A DNA stretch of 64,000 nt, taken from the NCBI GenBank assembly GCA_012744435.1, contig JAAYCA010000036.1:1-64000 (forward strand), given 5' to 3'. This document shows, piece after piece, positions 47,601 through 55,143 of this stretch; the stretch's first letter is position 1; each line of letters opens with the position of its first letter. Under the pieces are notes generated by a model. That model made no database searches and had not been told where the DNA came from. It saw nothing but the letters and a program-made list of their open reading frames with translations. The position numbers and the translations under genes are program-made. Source of the stretch: Bacteroidales bacterium (GTDB lineage Bacteria; Bacteroidota; Bacteroidia; Bacteroidales; UBA932).

Positions 47601-48121
47601 AGCCGGGGATTGACCAGCGTCCTCCCGTCTATCGGAAGGTCATCCATGATCTGCAGGCCCGCAATCACGCGGACGGAAGCGTCTCCGACCGTCTTGGCGA
47701 GGTACCAGCGCGTGCCCAGATTGTAGAAACCCGTCGAGTCGCCCACCTGCAGGAGCGGGGACTCCACGCCGATCCGCGGGTCCACCAGAAACGGTACATA
47801 GACCCGCCGGTTGATATTGTCGTTGATGATCGGGAATTCATTGCACCAGGACTGGAGGGTGTCGGCGCAGTAGCGATAAATGACGAAATCCTGCGGAAAG
47901 TTCTCCAACTGCATCCACTGCGCCGGGTCCTGGGAGAGCGCCTGGGCGATGTACCCGTCCAGACTGGCCATGCGGCGCTCCAGGATGCGCTCCATGCGGC
48001 GTGCTGCGTCGGAGCTGTCACCCGCTTTCCGGGTGGCCTGCAACGAGGAAATAAAAAGCGCGACACCGGCCACGAGCAGCGCCATGGCAATCCATTCCCG
48101 TATGTGTTTTCCCACTCTCAT
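44618..48121 (-). CDS. Large membrane sensor histidine kinase, NtrY-like
   Basis: 1167 residues. A first membrane segment (about residues 10-28) is followed by an extracytoplasmic region to about 215. Next come six membrane segments (to about 420), a second long extracytoplasmic region, two more segments (about 655-720), a third outer region and a last segment (about 865-885). The HAMP domain (MFKPLSEMSGKMDKADLG), phospho-acceptor His in ARQVAHEIKNPLTPMKLQL (about residue 958) and ATPase domain (NLLGNAVQAIG, VEDNGPGVSEENV, GGSGLGLAISRSIL) complete it. The NPLTPMKLQLQR helix is typical of NtrY-type kinases paired with sigma-54 regulators; such a regulator is encoded at 53982. The start overlaps the rlmH stop. 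Confidence 0.9.
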   Translation of the reverse strand: MRVGKHIREWIAMALLVAGVALFISSLQATRKAGDSSDAARRMERILERRMASLDGYIAQALSQDPAQWMQLENFPQDFVIYRYCADTLQSWCNEFPIINDNINRRVYVPFLVDPRIGVESPLLQVGDSTGFYNLGTRWYLAKTVGDASVRVIAGLQIMDDLPIDGRTLVNPRLRLSRRYAIRPVSESGGTTVSVQGRPQFKVTGEFLSVSRDSSPLVWLALALILTSFLLYFDAERSVRRLSVVAPGVVVLLSGLYFWGKFSRNRILIFSPMLFAGGELLYSLGAVILINLAILVLSVCFYMARKDLVARMGTRGRKLALAVCAVLAVIGILFYSQAALRSIILNSGFSLELYKLAQLSPFSVLVYLSFITMLLSVPLLLELAVPAVSEFTGHRLDPFSLTGRVILSLLVGVYLVTTAAMLGFRKEEDRAELLANRLVFDRDIAMEMRLRRIEAQIADDMILAALSQFQGSDQAVQSRISDYYFAGGERDYLVTARVFNEFNNTRQAAIEYNTTLRDGVPIADNSRFLYIKRDTGRPYYAGVFYYLSEEGTISRVLVRVGLREVRGGRGYAGIFGITPPGQVALPSGYSYARYSDRTLQAYKGRYPYPTRMDDDLYVQMYGARRNHFKMGGYTHFLNVVGESESVVISRTSISPLSYVVAGVLVALLTFLAFSTIVLRRPKAPVFQQSYFKTRISAILLVSLLLTLLVMALVSVLFVYSRNDSNRQSVMSDKINSIIAIMDAGLEGLPSAGQTDWQALRMLVEQVSGETGSDITLYSSDGRMLFSTTAVVSDQLMAQERMNGTAYYNIMYRNRRQYIQQERLGMQKYYSMYAPLFAADDSLVAILCSPYNEETYDFEADAVMHSMSILSLFLLFLLMALFMVSRIVDRMFKPLSEMSGKMDKADLGSLEYIDYDRSDEISSIVQAYNRMVTELSESSRKLAQAERDKAWSGMARQVAHEIKNPLTPMKLQLQRVIRLKQKGDPAWQERFEEASKVILDHIDILTDTANEFSTFAKLYTEEPTEIVLDRLLHEEISMFDNRDNIRFDYLGLSNVVIQGPKPQLTRVFVNLLGNAVQAIGDAPDGRVIVSLRKSVRDGFWDIVVEDNGPGVSEENVERLFTPNFTTKNGGSGLGLAISRSILERCGASISYSRSFTLGGACFTVSYPI

Positions 48122-48591
48122 TCGTGATGATAGGGCTCACCCCGGAGGATGGTAAAAGCCCGGTACAGCTGCTCTGCAAAAATCGTTCTCACAAGCTGGT
48201 GAGAATACGTCATCTTCGAAAGGGACAGTTTCGCGTCCGCGCGGGCATAGACCGCATCGGAAAATCCATACGCTCCGCCGATGGCGAAGACCAGGTCGCG
48301 CCCGGAGCGGGCAAGCCGTCCTTCCAGCCAGCGGGCGAACTCCACGGAGCGGTACTCCCTGCCCCGTTCGTCCAGCAGCACCAGCTCGTCGGCAGGTTTG
48401 ACCAGTCTCAGGACACCCTCTCCCTCCCGCTGCCGGATCTGGTCGGTGGACAGGGCCGAAACGCCCTTCAATTCAGGGATTTCTTTCAAGGAAAAGGGCA
48501 CGTAGTGCTCCAGTCGGGAGACATACATCTCCAGGCCGTCCCGGACCCAGGAAATGTCCGTCCGTCCGACTGTTACAAGCGTGATTCGCAT
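48118..48591 (-). CDS. rlmH: 23S rRNA (pseudouridine1915-N3)-methyltransferase
   Basis: 157 residues, usual length. This SPOUT-fold enzyme methylates pseudouridine 1915 in helix 69 of 23S rRNA. The knot region holds FAIGGAYGFSDAVYARAD, SLSKMTYSHQLVRTIFAEQL and the final RGEPYHHE, all diagnostic. It is overlapped at its stop by the kinase start (ATGA). Its promoter lies only 8 bases upstream, implying a near-leaderless message. Confidence 0.97.
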   Translation of the reverse strand: MRITLVTVGRTDISWVRDGLEMYVSRLEHYVPFSLKEIPELKGVSALSTDQIRQREGEGVLRLVKPADELVLLDERGREYRSVEFARWLEGRLARSGRDLVFAIGGAYGFSDAVYARADAKLSLSKMTYSHQLVRTIFAEQLYRAFTILRGEPYHHE

Positions 48592-48598
48592 CTCTCCA

Positions 48599-48630
48599 CA
48601 AATATAGCAACGTGGCTCGGAATTTGCAAA
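48599..48630 (-). promoter_or_regulatory. Promoter of rlmH
   Basis: On the minus strand TTTG (48630-48627), 20 bases, TATATTTG (48606-48599). The -7 element ends 8 bases before the rlmH ATG, so the leader would be only a few bases. Confidence 0.7.
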
Positions 48631-48641
48631 AGTATCAGCAC

Positions 48642-49043
48642 GTGAAACGCTTGTTGAAAATAGTTTTCGTCCTCCTCCCGCTCCTGTCCTGCGGACGCCT
48701 CCTGGCGCAGCCCGCAGGGTTCGACGTGTTCGTTCCGATCAGCAAATATATGGCGCAGGGCAATGCCGACAACCTCTCGGCCTGGTTCGACGACAACCTG
48801 GAGATCGCCGTGGTCTCCAAGGGCAGCAACGCCAGCAAAGCCCAGGCCAAGCAGATCGTCAAGACCTTCTTCGAGAGCTATTCCCCCCGTTCTTTCGAGG
48901 TCAACCACACGGCCGGGCGGGACAATATGAAGTATGCCCTCGGAACGCTTAAGGCCGGTGGGGAGAATTTCTCCGTCACCATTTTCGTCAGCTCCAAGGG
49001 CAAGTCCTACAAGATCCAGCAGCTCAAGATCGAGCGGCTATAG
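48642..49043 (+). CDS. DUF4783-family exported protein
   Basis: 133 residues from a GTG at 48642 (MKRLLKIVFVLLPLL), giving a normal signal peptide ending RLLAQ; the reading from 48612 would bury it. The mature domain of about 105 residues (FVPISKYMAQGNADNLSAWFDDNLEIAV and NFSVTIFVSSKGKSYKIQQLKIE) matches the NTF2-like DUF4783 proteins found in Bacteroidetes. Function unknown; there are no catalytic signatures. It converges with efp. Confidence 0.82.
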   Translation: MKRLLKIVFVLLPLLSCGRLLAQPAGFDVFVPISKYMAQGNADNLSAWFDDNLEIAVVSKGSNASKAQAKQIVKTFFESYSPRSFEVNHTAGRDNMKYALGTLKAGGENFSVTIFVSSKGKSYKIQQLKIERL

Positions 49044-49063
49044 CCGCGATCCTGTCCGCTTCC

Positions 49064-49627
49064 TTATGCACGTCCGCCGTAGGAACGGTCGGACGTGTTG
49101 ACGTTGATCTTCTCACCGGTTTCGATAAAGAGCGGGACCATGACGGTGGCGCCGGTCTCGAGCGTAACTTCCTTGAGAGCGGAAGTGGAAGCGGTGTTGC
49201 CCTTGACCGCAGGCTCGGAATAAGTGACCTCAAGGGTGACGTAGGTCGGAAGCTCGCAGGTAAGGCAGCGCTCCTCGCCCACGATGAACATCATCTCGAC
49301 ATGCTGGCCTTCCTTCATCAGGTCGGAATTCTCCACGACGTCCTTCGGGAGAAGGATCTGCTCGTAAGTCTCTTCGTGCATGAAATTGAAACCGTCCTCT
49401 TCGGCATAGAGGAACTGGTAGGGCCTGCGCTCGACATCTATCGTCTCTATCTTCATGCCGGCGGTGAACGTGTTCTCAAGGATGTTGCCGTTCTCCAGGT
49501 TACGGAGCTTGGTCTTCACGAAAGCGGGGCCCTTGCCCGGCTTGACGTGCTGGAACCAGACGATCTGGCACGGTTTGTCGTTGTACTTGAGGAAAAGCCC
49601 GTTCTTGAAATCAGCTGTTGTTGCCAT
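49064..49627 (-). CDS. efp: Elongation factor P
   Basis: 187 residues, usual length. It relieves ribosome stalling at polyproline. The three beta-barrel domains are present: the first has KPGKGPAFVKTKLRN with the tip Lys (about residue 32) that is the usual modification site, and the last is the OB-type C-terminal domain ending GEKINVNTSDRSYGGR. The tip sequence is the Lys type, not the Arg type. No modifying enzyme gene is nearby. A good promoter lies about 45 bases upstream. Confidence 0.97.
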   Translation of the reverse strand: MATTADFKNGLFLKYNDKPCQIVWFQHVKPGKGPAFVKTKLRNLENGNILENTFTAGMKIETIDVERRPYQFLYAEEDGFNFMHEETYEQILLPKDVVENSDLMKEGQHVEMMFIVGEERCLTCELPTYVTLEVTYSEPAVKGNTASTSALKEVTLETGATVMVPLFIETGEKINVNTSDRSYGGRA

Positions 49628-49670
49628 AAACTCGTTATCTCTTATTGGTTTAAATCTCGTTATATCTTGG

Positions 49671-49702
49671 CAAATTTAACGATTTGCGCTAATTATTGCA
49701 AA
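49671..49702 (-). promoter_or_regulatory. Promoter of efp
   Basis: On the minus strand TTTG (49702-49699), 20 bases, TAAATTTG (49678-49671), an exact consensus match. The leader would be about 40 bases. The -33 element lies inside the end of ispH. Confidence 0.75.
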
Positions 49703-50580
49703 TTTTTAATGGCCTGCGCCACCTCCTCCAGCAACCAGCCGGGCGTGGAGGTCGCCCCGCACACCCCCACCCGGTCCTCCGGGCGGAACCATTCGCGGCG
49801 GAGTTCGGCGGCGGAACCGACGTGCCAGGTGCGGATGTTGGCGCTGCGGCAGCGCTCGCACAGCACCTTTCCGTTGGAGCTGTCCTTGCCGGACACGAAC
49901 ACGACGGCATCGTGAAGCCGGGCGAAGTCGGACAATTCCTGCCGGCGGGACGCCACCTGACGGCAAATCGTGTCGTGGACCTCCAGGGTCGCTCCGTGCA
50001 TGGCACCGGCAAGCAGCTCCCGGATCTCCGCGTAACCGTCCGGGCTCATGGTCGTCTGCGAAAACAACTCGATATCACGGTCCGTCCGCAGGCTGCCGTC
50101 CGACAGTTTCTCCTGCAACTGCTCCAATGTCTCGACCACAAGCACGCCGCCGTCCACCTGACCCACCAGTCCCAGTACCTCGGGATGGCCGATCTTTCCG
50201 AAAAGCACGATCTGACCGCCTTTTCCGCTGAGGCGGGCGTGCGCCTCGCGGATCTTCTTCTGCAGGCCGAGCACCACGGGACAGGTGCAGTCCACCAGTT
50301 CGAAACCGAGCTCCCGGGCCCGCTCATAGACCTGCGGCGGTTCCCCGTGGGCGCGGATCAACAGGGTCTCCCCCGACACGGGTTCCTGCATCTGCCCGAG
50401 GTCCTCCGTGTTGATGGTTACGAGTCCGCGTGCTTCCAAGCGGCCCAGTTCCTCTTCGTTGTGGACGATGGCGCCGAGCGAAAACAGGCGTCCCGTCACA
50501 TCGAGGTGGCGTTCCGCCGTGCCGATGGCCCGGATCACACCGCCGCAGAAGCCGGAATTCTTGTCAATTTCAACCTGCAT
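49693..50580 (-). CDS. ispH: 4-hydroxy-3-methylbut-2-enyl diphosphate reductase
   Basis: 295 residues from the ATG at 50580 (MQVEIDKNSGFCGGV). This iron-sulphur enzyme makes IPP and DMAPP in the methylerythritol phosphate pathway. The three cluster-binding Cys are seen in SGFCGGV, VDCTCPVVLG and HDTICRQVASRR. Further marks are FGKIGHPEVLGL, FSQTTMSPDGY and the final GVCGATSTPGWLLEEV. It overlaps cmk by 11 bases and is the last gene of dnaX-lptB-cmk-ispH. No terminator follows before efp. Confidence 0.96.
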   Translation of the reverse strand: MQVEIDKNSGFCGGVIRAIGTAERHLDVTGRLFSLGAIVHNEEELGRLEARGLVTINTEDLGQMQEPVSGETLLIRAHGEPPQVYERARELGFELVDCTCPVVLGLQKKIREAHARLSGKGGQIVLFGKIGHPEVLGLVGQVDGGVLVVETLEQLQEKLSDGSLRTDRDIELFSQTTMSPDGYAEIRELLAGAMHGATLEVHDTICRQVASRRQELSDFARLHDAVVFVSGKDSSNGKVLCERCRSANIRTWHVGSAAELRREWFRPEDRVGVCGATSTPGWLLEEVAQAIKNLQ

Positions 50581-51280
50581 ACCCCTCCTCCGGCGCATCC
50601 AACAGGCCGAACTTTCCGCGGATGAGACCTTCCGCCCACGCGGTCTCCTCGGTGAGCCCCATCTCGGAATTGTCCAGCACGAAGGCATCCTCGGCGCGTC
50701 GCAAAGGGGAGGTCTCCCGATGGGAATCGATATAGTCGCGTTCCTGGAGATTCTTCATGACCTCCTCGAAAACGGGGTTCTCGCCCTTGGCGGCCAGCTC
50801 GTCGAAGCGGCGCTGTGCGCGCACCTCGGGCCGGGCGGTCAGGAACACCTTGATCTCGGCGTTCGGGAAGACGGTGGTGCCGATGTCCCGGCCGTCCATC
50901 ACAACGCGGCCGGAGGCGGCGAAGGCATGCAGACGCCCGTCCACATAGCGGCGTACATAAGGCACGGCCGCGATCGGACTCACCTGCGAGGAGACTTCCA
51001 TCGTGCGGATGAGTTTCTCGATGTTTCGCTCGCCCATATGGAGCACGGTACCTGCTTCGAAATGCAGGTCGAGCGTCTCCAGCGCTTTCTCCAGTGACGG
51101 ATCGACGGTGTTGTCCGGAGCGATCAGCCCCTGCTCCTGTGCAAAGAGGGTGACCCCGCGGTACATGGCGCCGGAGTCGAGATACAGGAAGTCGAAATGT
51201 TTCGCGATCAGCCGCGCGAAGGTGCTCTTGCCGGTGGAGGAAAAGCCGTCGACGGCGATGGTGATGTCAGGGATCAGCAT
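50570..51280 (-). CDS. cmk: Cytidylate kinase
   Basis: 236 residues. It phosphorylates CMP and dCMP. The P-loop AVDGFSSTGKSTFARLIA is at residues 9-26, LDSGAMYRGVTLFA at about 34-47, VMDGRDIGTTVFPNAEIKVF near 130 and RDYIDSHRETSPL near 185, all usual. It is 2 bases after lptB and overlaps ispH; the cmk-ispH link is common in Bacteroidetes. Confidence 0.96.
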   Translation of the reverse strand: MLIPDITIAVDGFSSTGKSTFARLIAKHFDFLYLDSGAMYRGVTLFAQEQGLIAPDNTVDPSLEKALETLDLHFEAGTVLHMGERNIEKLIRTMEVSSQVSPIAAVPYVRRYVDGRLHAFAASGRVVMDGRDIGTTVFPNAEIKVFLTARPEVRAQRRFDELAAKGENPVFEEVMKNLQERDYIDSHRETSPLRRAEDAFVLDNSEMGLTEETAWAEGLIRGKFGLLDAPEEGYAG

Positions 51281-51282
51281 GG

Positions 51283-52065
51283 TTATTCGGTTTTGGTTAT
51301 CGTTTTTTCATATTCCGCCCGGGCCCGCTCCACGGAGACGGAACGCTTGAGGACAAAGCCCGAGCCCAGATATTTGGTGCGGACGTCCTCGTCCGCGGCC
51401 AGCTCCTGCGGTGTCCCCTGCTGAAGGATCGTGCCTTCGTAGAGCAGGTACGCCCGGTCGGTGATCGCGAGCGTCTCACCCACGTTGTGGTCTGTGATGA
51501 TGACGCCGATGTTGCGGTATTTGAGCTTGGCGATGATGTATTGGATGTCCTCCACCGCGATCGGGTCCACCCCGGCGAAAGGTTCGTCCAGCAAGATGAA
51601 TTTCGGGTCGATCGCAAGGGCGCGGGCAATCTCGCAGCGGCGCCGTTCGCCGCCGGAAAGCTGGATACCCAGCGACTTGCGCACCTTGGAGAGGTTGAAT
51701 TCGTCGATCAGCGACTCCAGGCGGCGCTGCCGCTCTTCGCGGGAGACGCCGCGCATCTCCATCACGGACAGGATGTTGTCTTCGACCGACATCTTGCGGA
51801 ACACGGAGGCGTCCTGCGGCAGGTAGCTGATCCCTTTCTGGGCGCGCAGGTACATCGGCAGTCCGGTGATCTCCTCGTCGTCGAGGAAGACCCGGCCTTC
51901 GTTGGGGACGATCTGCCCCGTAATCATGTAGAAACTGGTAGTCTTTCCGGCGCCGTTCGGGCCGAGGAAACCGACGATTTCGCCTTGCTCCACGTCCATC
52001 GACACTCCTTTGACCACCGTGCGCAGGCCGTACTTCTTGACCAGGTTTTCGCAGTGCAGTTTCAT
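51283..52065 (-). CDS. lptB: LPS export ABC transporter ATP-binding protein LptB
   Basis: 260 residues. Walker [15 protein letters not shown] (about residues 35-48), signature [16 protein letters not shown] (about 135-150), Walker [14 protein letters not shown] and the switch His in [10 protein letters not shown]. The D-loop and the [16 protein letters not shown] segment are typical of LptB. It energises transport of lipopolysaccharide by LptFG, whose genes are not in the window. It is 6 bases after dnaX. Confidence 0.94.
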   Translation of the reverse strand: MKLHCENLVKKYGLRTVVKGVSMDVEQGEIVGFLGPNGAGKTTSFYMITGQIVPNEGRVFLDDEEITGLPMYLRAQKGISYLPQDASVFRKMSVEDNILSVMEMRGVSREERQRRLESLIDEFNLSKVRKSLGIQLSGGERRRCEIARALAIDPKFILLDEPFAGVDPIAVEDIQYIIAKLKYRNIGVIITDHNVGETLAITDRAYLLYEGTILQQGTPQELAADEDVRTKYLGSGFVLKRSVSVERARAEYEKTITKTE

Positions 52066-52071
52066 TCGCTT

Positions 52072-53952
52072 CTATTTGATATCCAATCCGAGGTCCACCA
52101 CCAGTTTGCGGACCTCTTCGTTCTTGCTCATCAGGTCTTCGGCCTTCTCCGTGGGCATGTAGATGCGCGGGGCCTGTTCTTCTTCCTGCGACACGACCGG
52201 CTCCAGCCGGAGCTTGCCGCATTCGCAGAGCTTGGCGTAGCGCGCTTCCAGGTCGCGCAGCATCCGCTCTTCGATCCATTTCTTCTGGGCTTCGTTGGTC
52301 ACCGCGAACGAGATCACCTTCCGGCCGTCTTCTTCACGGAAGGCCAGGACGGCCTTGGCCAGGGCGTTCGCCAGGCGCGGCTGGCTGCCGTACTGTGCCG
52401 ACAGTTCCTTCCACTTCTCCGTGAGCAGCCCGTCCGCCGGGAGCGCCTGCTCCGAAGGCTCCGGTGCACCCGCCGCCGGCATGACTTCCGGCTCGTCCTC
52501 ACTCAGCAACGCCGACAGCGACAGCGAAGACGCCTTCTTCTTACGAGCGCCGCCTGCCACGGAGCGGCCAGCAGCCTCCTGAGACGTCCGGCTCTGCCGG
52601 ACCCCTCCCACTTCCTCCGGAAGCGGGCCCCTCCCTCTTACGGAGCCGAGGGTGGCTACGGTCTCTTGAGGCTGCTTCCGCTCCGGTTGAGCATCCGGCG
52701 CCTGTTCGGGAGCTCCTTGCTCTGAATCGTCCTTTTGGGCGGTGGCGGAGCGCTGCTCCGGGAAACCGTGGCCGCCCGTGGTCTCGTGAACGGGGGGGAC
52801 CCGCTGCGAAGCAGTGGGGGGGATGAGCGAAGCGAAGTTTCCCGGGGCAGCGGCTCCGCCACCGCCCAGGAAAGACAACTTCATCAAGGCGAATTCGATG
52901 TGCAGGCGGGGATTGGTGGCGCGGGAGTAGCCGGCCTCGCAGGCAGTGGTGATGCCAAGGGCGTCGTAAAGCCATTTCACGCTGCTGCGCTCCCCCTGCT
53001 CCTTGTAGCGGGTGCGCAGGGAATCGGGCAGGTCCAGCAAAGCCTCCAACCCGCCCGTGCGGCTGACCAGCAGGTCACGCAGATGTTTGCTGAGCGCCGC
53101 CACGAAATGCTGCGCATTGAAACCCTTCGCGAGTATCTCGTCGAAGATGAGCAGCGCACTCGCATAGTCTCCGGCCAGGAACGCGTCCACCAGGCGGAAA
53201 CTGTAGTCATAGTCCAGCACGCCCAGATTGTGGATCACGTCCTCATAGACGACCTCCGTCCCGCAGAAAGCGACCGTCTGGTCGAAGAGCGTGAGGGCGT
53301 CGCGCATGGCGCCGTCGGCCTTGTGGGCGATCACGTGAAGGGATTCGTCGTCGATCGTGACACCCTCCCTGGCGGCGATGTCACGCAGGCTGCGCACCAT
53401 ATCCGGGACGCCGATGCGGTTGAAGTCATAGGTCTGGCAGCGGCTCAGGATGGTCGGCAGGACCTTGTGCTTCTCCGTGGTCGCCAGGATGAAGATGGCA
53501 TGTGCCGGCGGCTCCTCCAGCGTCTTGAGGAAGGCGTTGAAGGCCGAAGTCGAGAGCATGTGGACCTCGTCGATGATGAACACGGAGTAGCGGCCCACCT
53601 GCGGCGGGATCTGCACCTGGTCCATCAGCGTCTTGATGTCCTCCACGCCGTTGTTGGACGCCGCATCCAGTTCATGGATGCAGTAGGAGCGCCCTTCGGC
53701 GAAGGAGCGGCAGGAATCGCACTCGCCGCAAGGCTCCAGCTCCGGCCCGGGATTGGCGCAGTTGATGGTCTTGGCGAAGATGCGTGCAGCGCTGGTCTTG
53801 CCCACGCCGCGGGGCCCGCAGAACAGATAGGCGTGCGCAAGCTGCCCGCGCCGGATCGAGTTCTTGAGGGTCCGTGCGATATTGTCCTGTCCGATCAGGG
53901 ACTCAAACGAGTCCGGCCGGTACTTCCTGGCTGATACAACGTAGTCTGACAT
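52072..53952 (-). CDS. dnaX: DNA polymerase III subunit gamma/tau, with an in-frame palindromic repeat
   Basis: 626 residues. DnaX is the clamp-loader ATPase. Domain I has the P-loop FCGPRGVGKTSAARIFA (about residues 43-59), four Zn-binding Cys (CANPGPELEPCGECDSC), DEVHMLSTSAFNAFLKTLEE and the sensor ATTEKHKVLPTILSRC. Domains II-III run to about 365. Residues about 372-460 are encoded by the repeat at 52574-52840, in the linker. The tau-type C-terminal domain (KWKELSAQYGSQPRLANALAKAVL to the end) is intact. Two runs of seven C lie in the repeat in slippery phase. TACATTTG on the minus strand at 53966-53959 may be its -7 element. Confidence 0.95.
   Translation of the reverse strand: MSDYVVSARKYRPDSFESLIGQDNIARTLKNSIRRGQLAHAYLFCGPRGVGKTSAARIFAKTINCANPGPELEPCGECDSCRSFAEGRSYCIHELDAASNNGVEDIKTLMDQVQIPPQVGRYSVFIIDEVHMLSTSAFNAFLKTLEEPPAHAIFILATTEKHKVLPTILSRCQTYDFNRIGVPDMVRSLRDIAAREGVTIDDESLHVIAHKADGAMRDALTLFDQTVAFCGTEVVYEDVIHNLGVLDYDYSFRLVDAFLAGDYASALLIFDEILAKGFNAQHFVAALSKHLRDLLVSRTGGLEALLDLPDSLRTRYKEQGERSSVKWLYDALGITTACEAGYSRATNPRLHIEFALMKLSFLGGGGAAAPGNFASLIPPTASQRVPPVHETTGGHGFPEQRSATAQKDDSEQGAPEQAPDAQPERKQPQETVATLGSVRGRGPLPEEVGGVRQSRTSQEAAGRSVAGGARKKKASSLSLSALLSEDEPEVMPAAGAPEPSEQALPADGLLTEKWKELSAQYGSQPRLANALAKAVLAFREEDGRKVISFAVTNEAQKKWIEERMLRDLEARYAKLCECGKLRLEPVVSQEEEQAPRIYMPTEKAEDLMSKNEEVRKLVVDLGLDIK
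52574..52840 (-). repeat. Palindromic repeat, copy B, inside dnaX
   Basis: 267 bases, same element as at 4439-4676, oriented with the gene. The left arm (52840-52763) differs from copy A at one of 78 bases, and the start of the right arm (52662-52623) is identical over 40 bases. The spacer (52762-52663) is 100 bases and unrelated to that of copy A. Hairpins: 52608-52626 (stem CCGCTTCC / GGAAGTGG on the coding strand) and 52586-52602 (GTCCGGC / GCCGGAC). The left arm is read in the same frame as in rsmF, giving NFASLIPPTASQRVPPV in both proteins, whereas the right arm is read in a different frame. Confidence 0.88.
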
Positions 53953-53958
53953 GATTCA

Positions 53959-53966
53959 CAAATGTA
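53959..53966 (-). promoter_or_regulatory. -7 promoter element before dnaX
   Basis: On the minus strand it reads TACATTTG, an exact TAnnTTTG, ending 7 bases before the dnaX ATG. No -33 element at the right distance is visible. Confidence 0.38.
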
Positions 53967-53981
53967 GTGATTTTTGCGCAA

Positions 53982-55127
53982 CTACAGATTCACGTAGGTC
54001 TTGACATCGTCCGCGCTGACAGGTTCGCCGCCGAGGATGAGCAGGCGGTCCACCACGTTGTCCAGCTCGCGGATATTGCCCGGCCAGTGTTTCTTTTTCA
54101 GCAGCTCCACGGCTTCGGGCGAGAAACTGCGGGGCTTGGTGCCGTCAGTGTATTTCCCGAGGAAATGCTCGATCAGAAGGGGGATGTCATCGCAGCGGTC
54201 GTCCAGCGACGGGACCTGGATCACGATGACGCTGAGCCGGTGGTAGAGATCCTCGCGGAAATTGCCTTTCGCAATCTCGGCCTGGAGGTCCTTGTTGGTC
54301 GCGGCGACCACGCGAACATCCACCTCGATATCCTTGTCCGAGCCCACGCGGGAGAGCTTTTTCTCCTGCAGGACACGAAGCACCTTGGCCTGGGCCGCCA
54401 GGCTCATGTCCCCGATCTCGTCCAGGAAGAGCGTACCTCCGTCGGCCTGCTCGAACTTGCCCTTGTGCTGTTTGATAGCCGACGTGAAGGAGCCCTTCTC
54501 ATGGCCGAACAACTCGCTCTCGATCAACTCGGAAGGGATGGCGGCGCAGTTGACTTCAACGAAGGGCATCGCGCTGCGGGCGCTGAGCTGGTGGAGATTG
54601 CGCGCCACCAGCTCCTTGCCGGAGCCGTTGGGGCCGGTGATCAGCACCCGCGCCTCGGTCGGCGCCACCTTGCCGATCATCTCGCGGACATGCTGCATCG
54701 GAACGGATTCGCCGACCATGTCGGCGCCGTAAACCTTCTTCTTGAGCGCCTTGTTCTGCGTGGTCAGGGTGACCTTTTCGGTGGCGTTCTTGATCGTGAT
54801 GAGGATGCGGTTGAGATCCAGCGGCTTCTGCACAAAATCGAAAGCCCCCTTCTTGATGCACTCCACGGCCGTTTCGATGTCGGCGTGACCGGAAATCATC
54901 ACCACGGCGGCGTCCAGCCCCATCTCCATGAACTTGCCAAGCACTTCGACACCGTCCATGCCGGGCATCTTGATGTCGCAGAACACCACGTCGTATTTAT
55001 CTTTATCCACTTTCTGGAGCGCCTCGGCTCCGTCTTCGGCGGTATCGACCTCGTAGCCTTCGTCGGTAAGGATCTCTCCCAGCGAATTGCGGATCGCCCG
55101 CTCGTCGTCTACTATCAGGACTTTCAT
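53982..55127 (-). CDS. Sigma-54-type response regulator without DNA-binding domain
   Basis: 381 residues. The receiver domain (1-120) has acidic residues in LIVDDERAIR and the phospho-acceptor Asp in DVVFCDIKMPGMDG (about residue 53). The AAA+ domain (about 140-370) has Walker A GPNGSGKELVARNLHQL and Walker B GGTLFLDEIGDM. The sigma-54 contact loop reads GSFTSA instead of GAFTGA. The protein ends after HWPGNIRELDNVVDRLLILGG and 15 more residues, so the C-terminal Fis-type helix-turn-helix is absent. Helicobacter FlgR is a known sigma-54 activator without that domain. The NtrY-like kinase at 44618 is a possible partner. It lies 16 bases after metG. Confidence 0.92.
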   Translation of the reverse strand: MKVLIVDDERAIRNSLGEILTDEGYEVDTAEDGAEALQKVDKDKYDVVFCDIKMPGMDGVEVLGKFMEMGLDAAVVMISGHADIETAVECIKKGAFDFVQKPLDLNRILITIKNATEKVTLTTQNKALKKKVYGADMVGESVPMQHVREMIGKVAPTEARVLITGPNGSGKELVARNLHQLSARSAMPFVEVNCAAIPSELIESELFGHEKGSFTSAIKQHKGKFEQADGGTLFLDEIGDMSLAAQAKVLRVLQEKKLSRVGSDKDIEVDVRVVAATNKDLQAEIAKGNFREDLYHRLSVIVIQVPSLDDRCDDIPLLIEHFLGKYTDGTKPRSFSPEAVELLKKKHWPGNIRELDNVVDRLLILGGEPVSADDVKTYVNL

Positions 55128-55143
55128 GGCAGCATGCTTTTAA

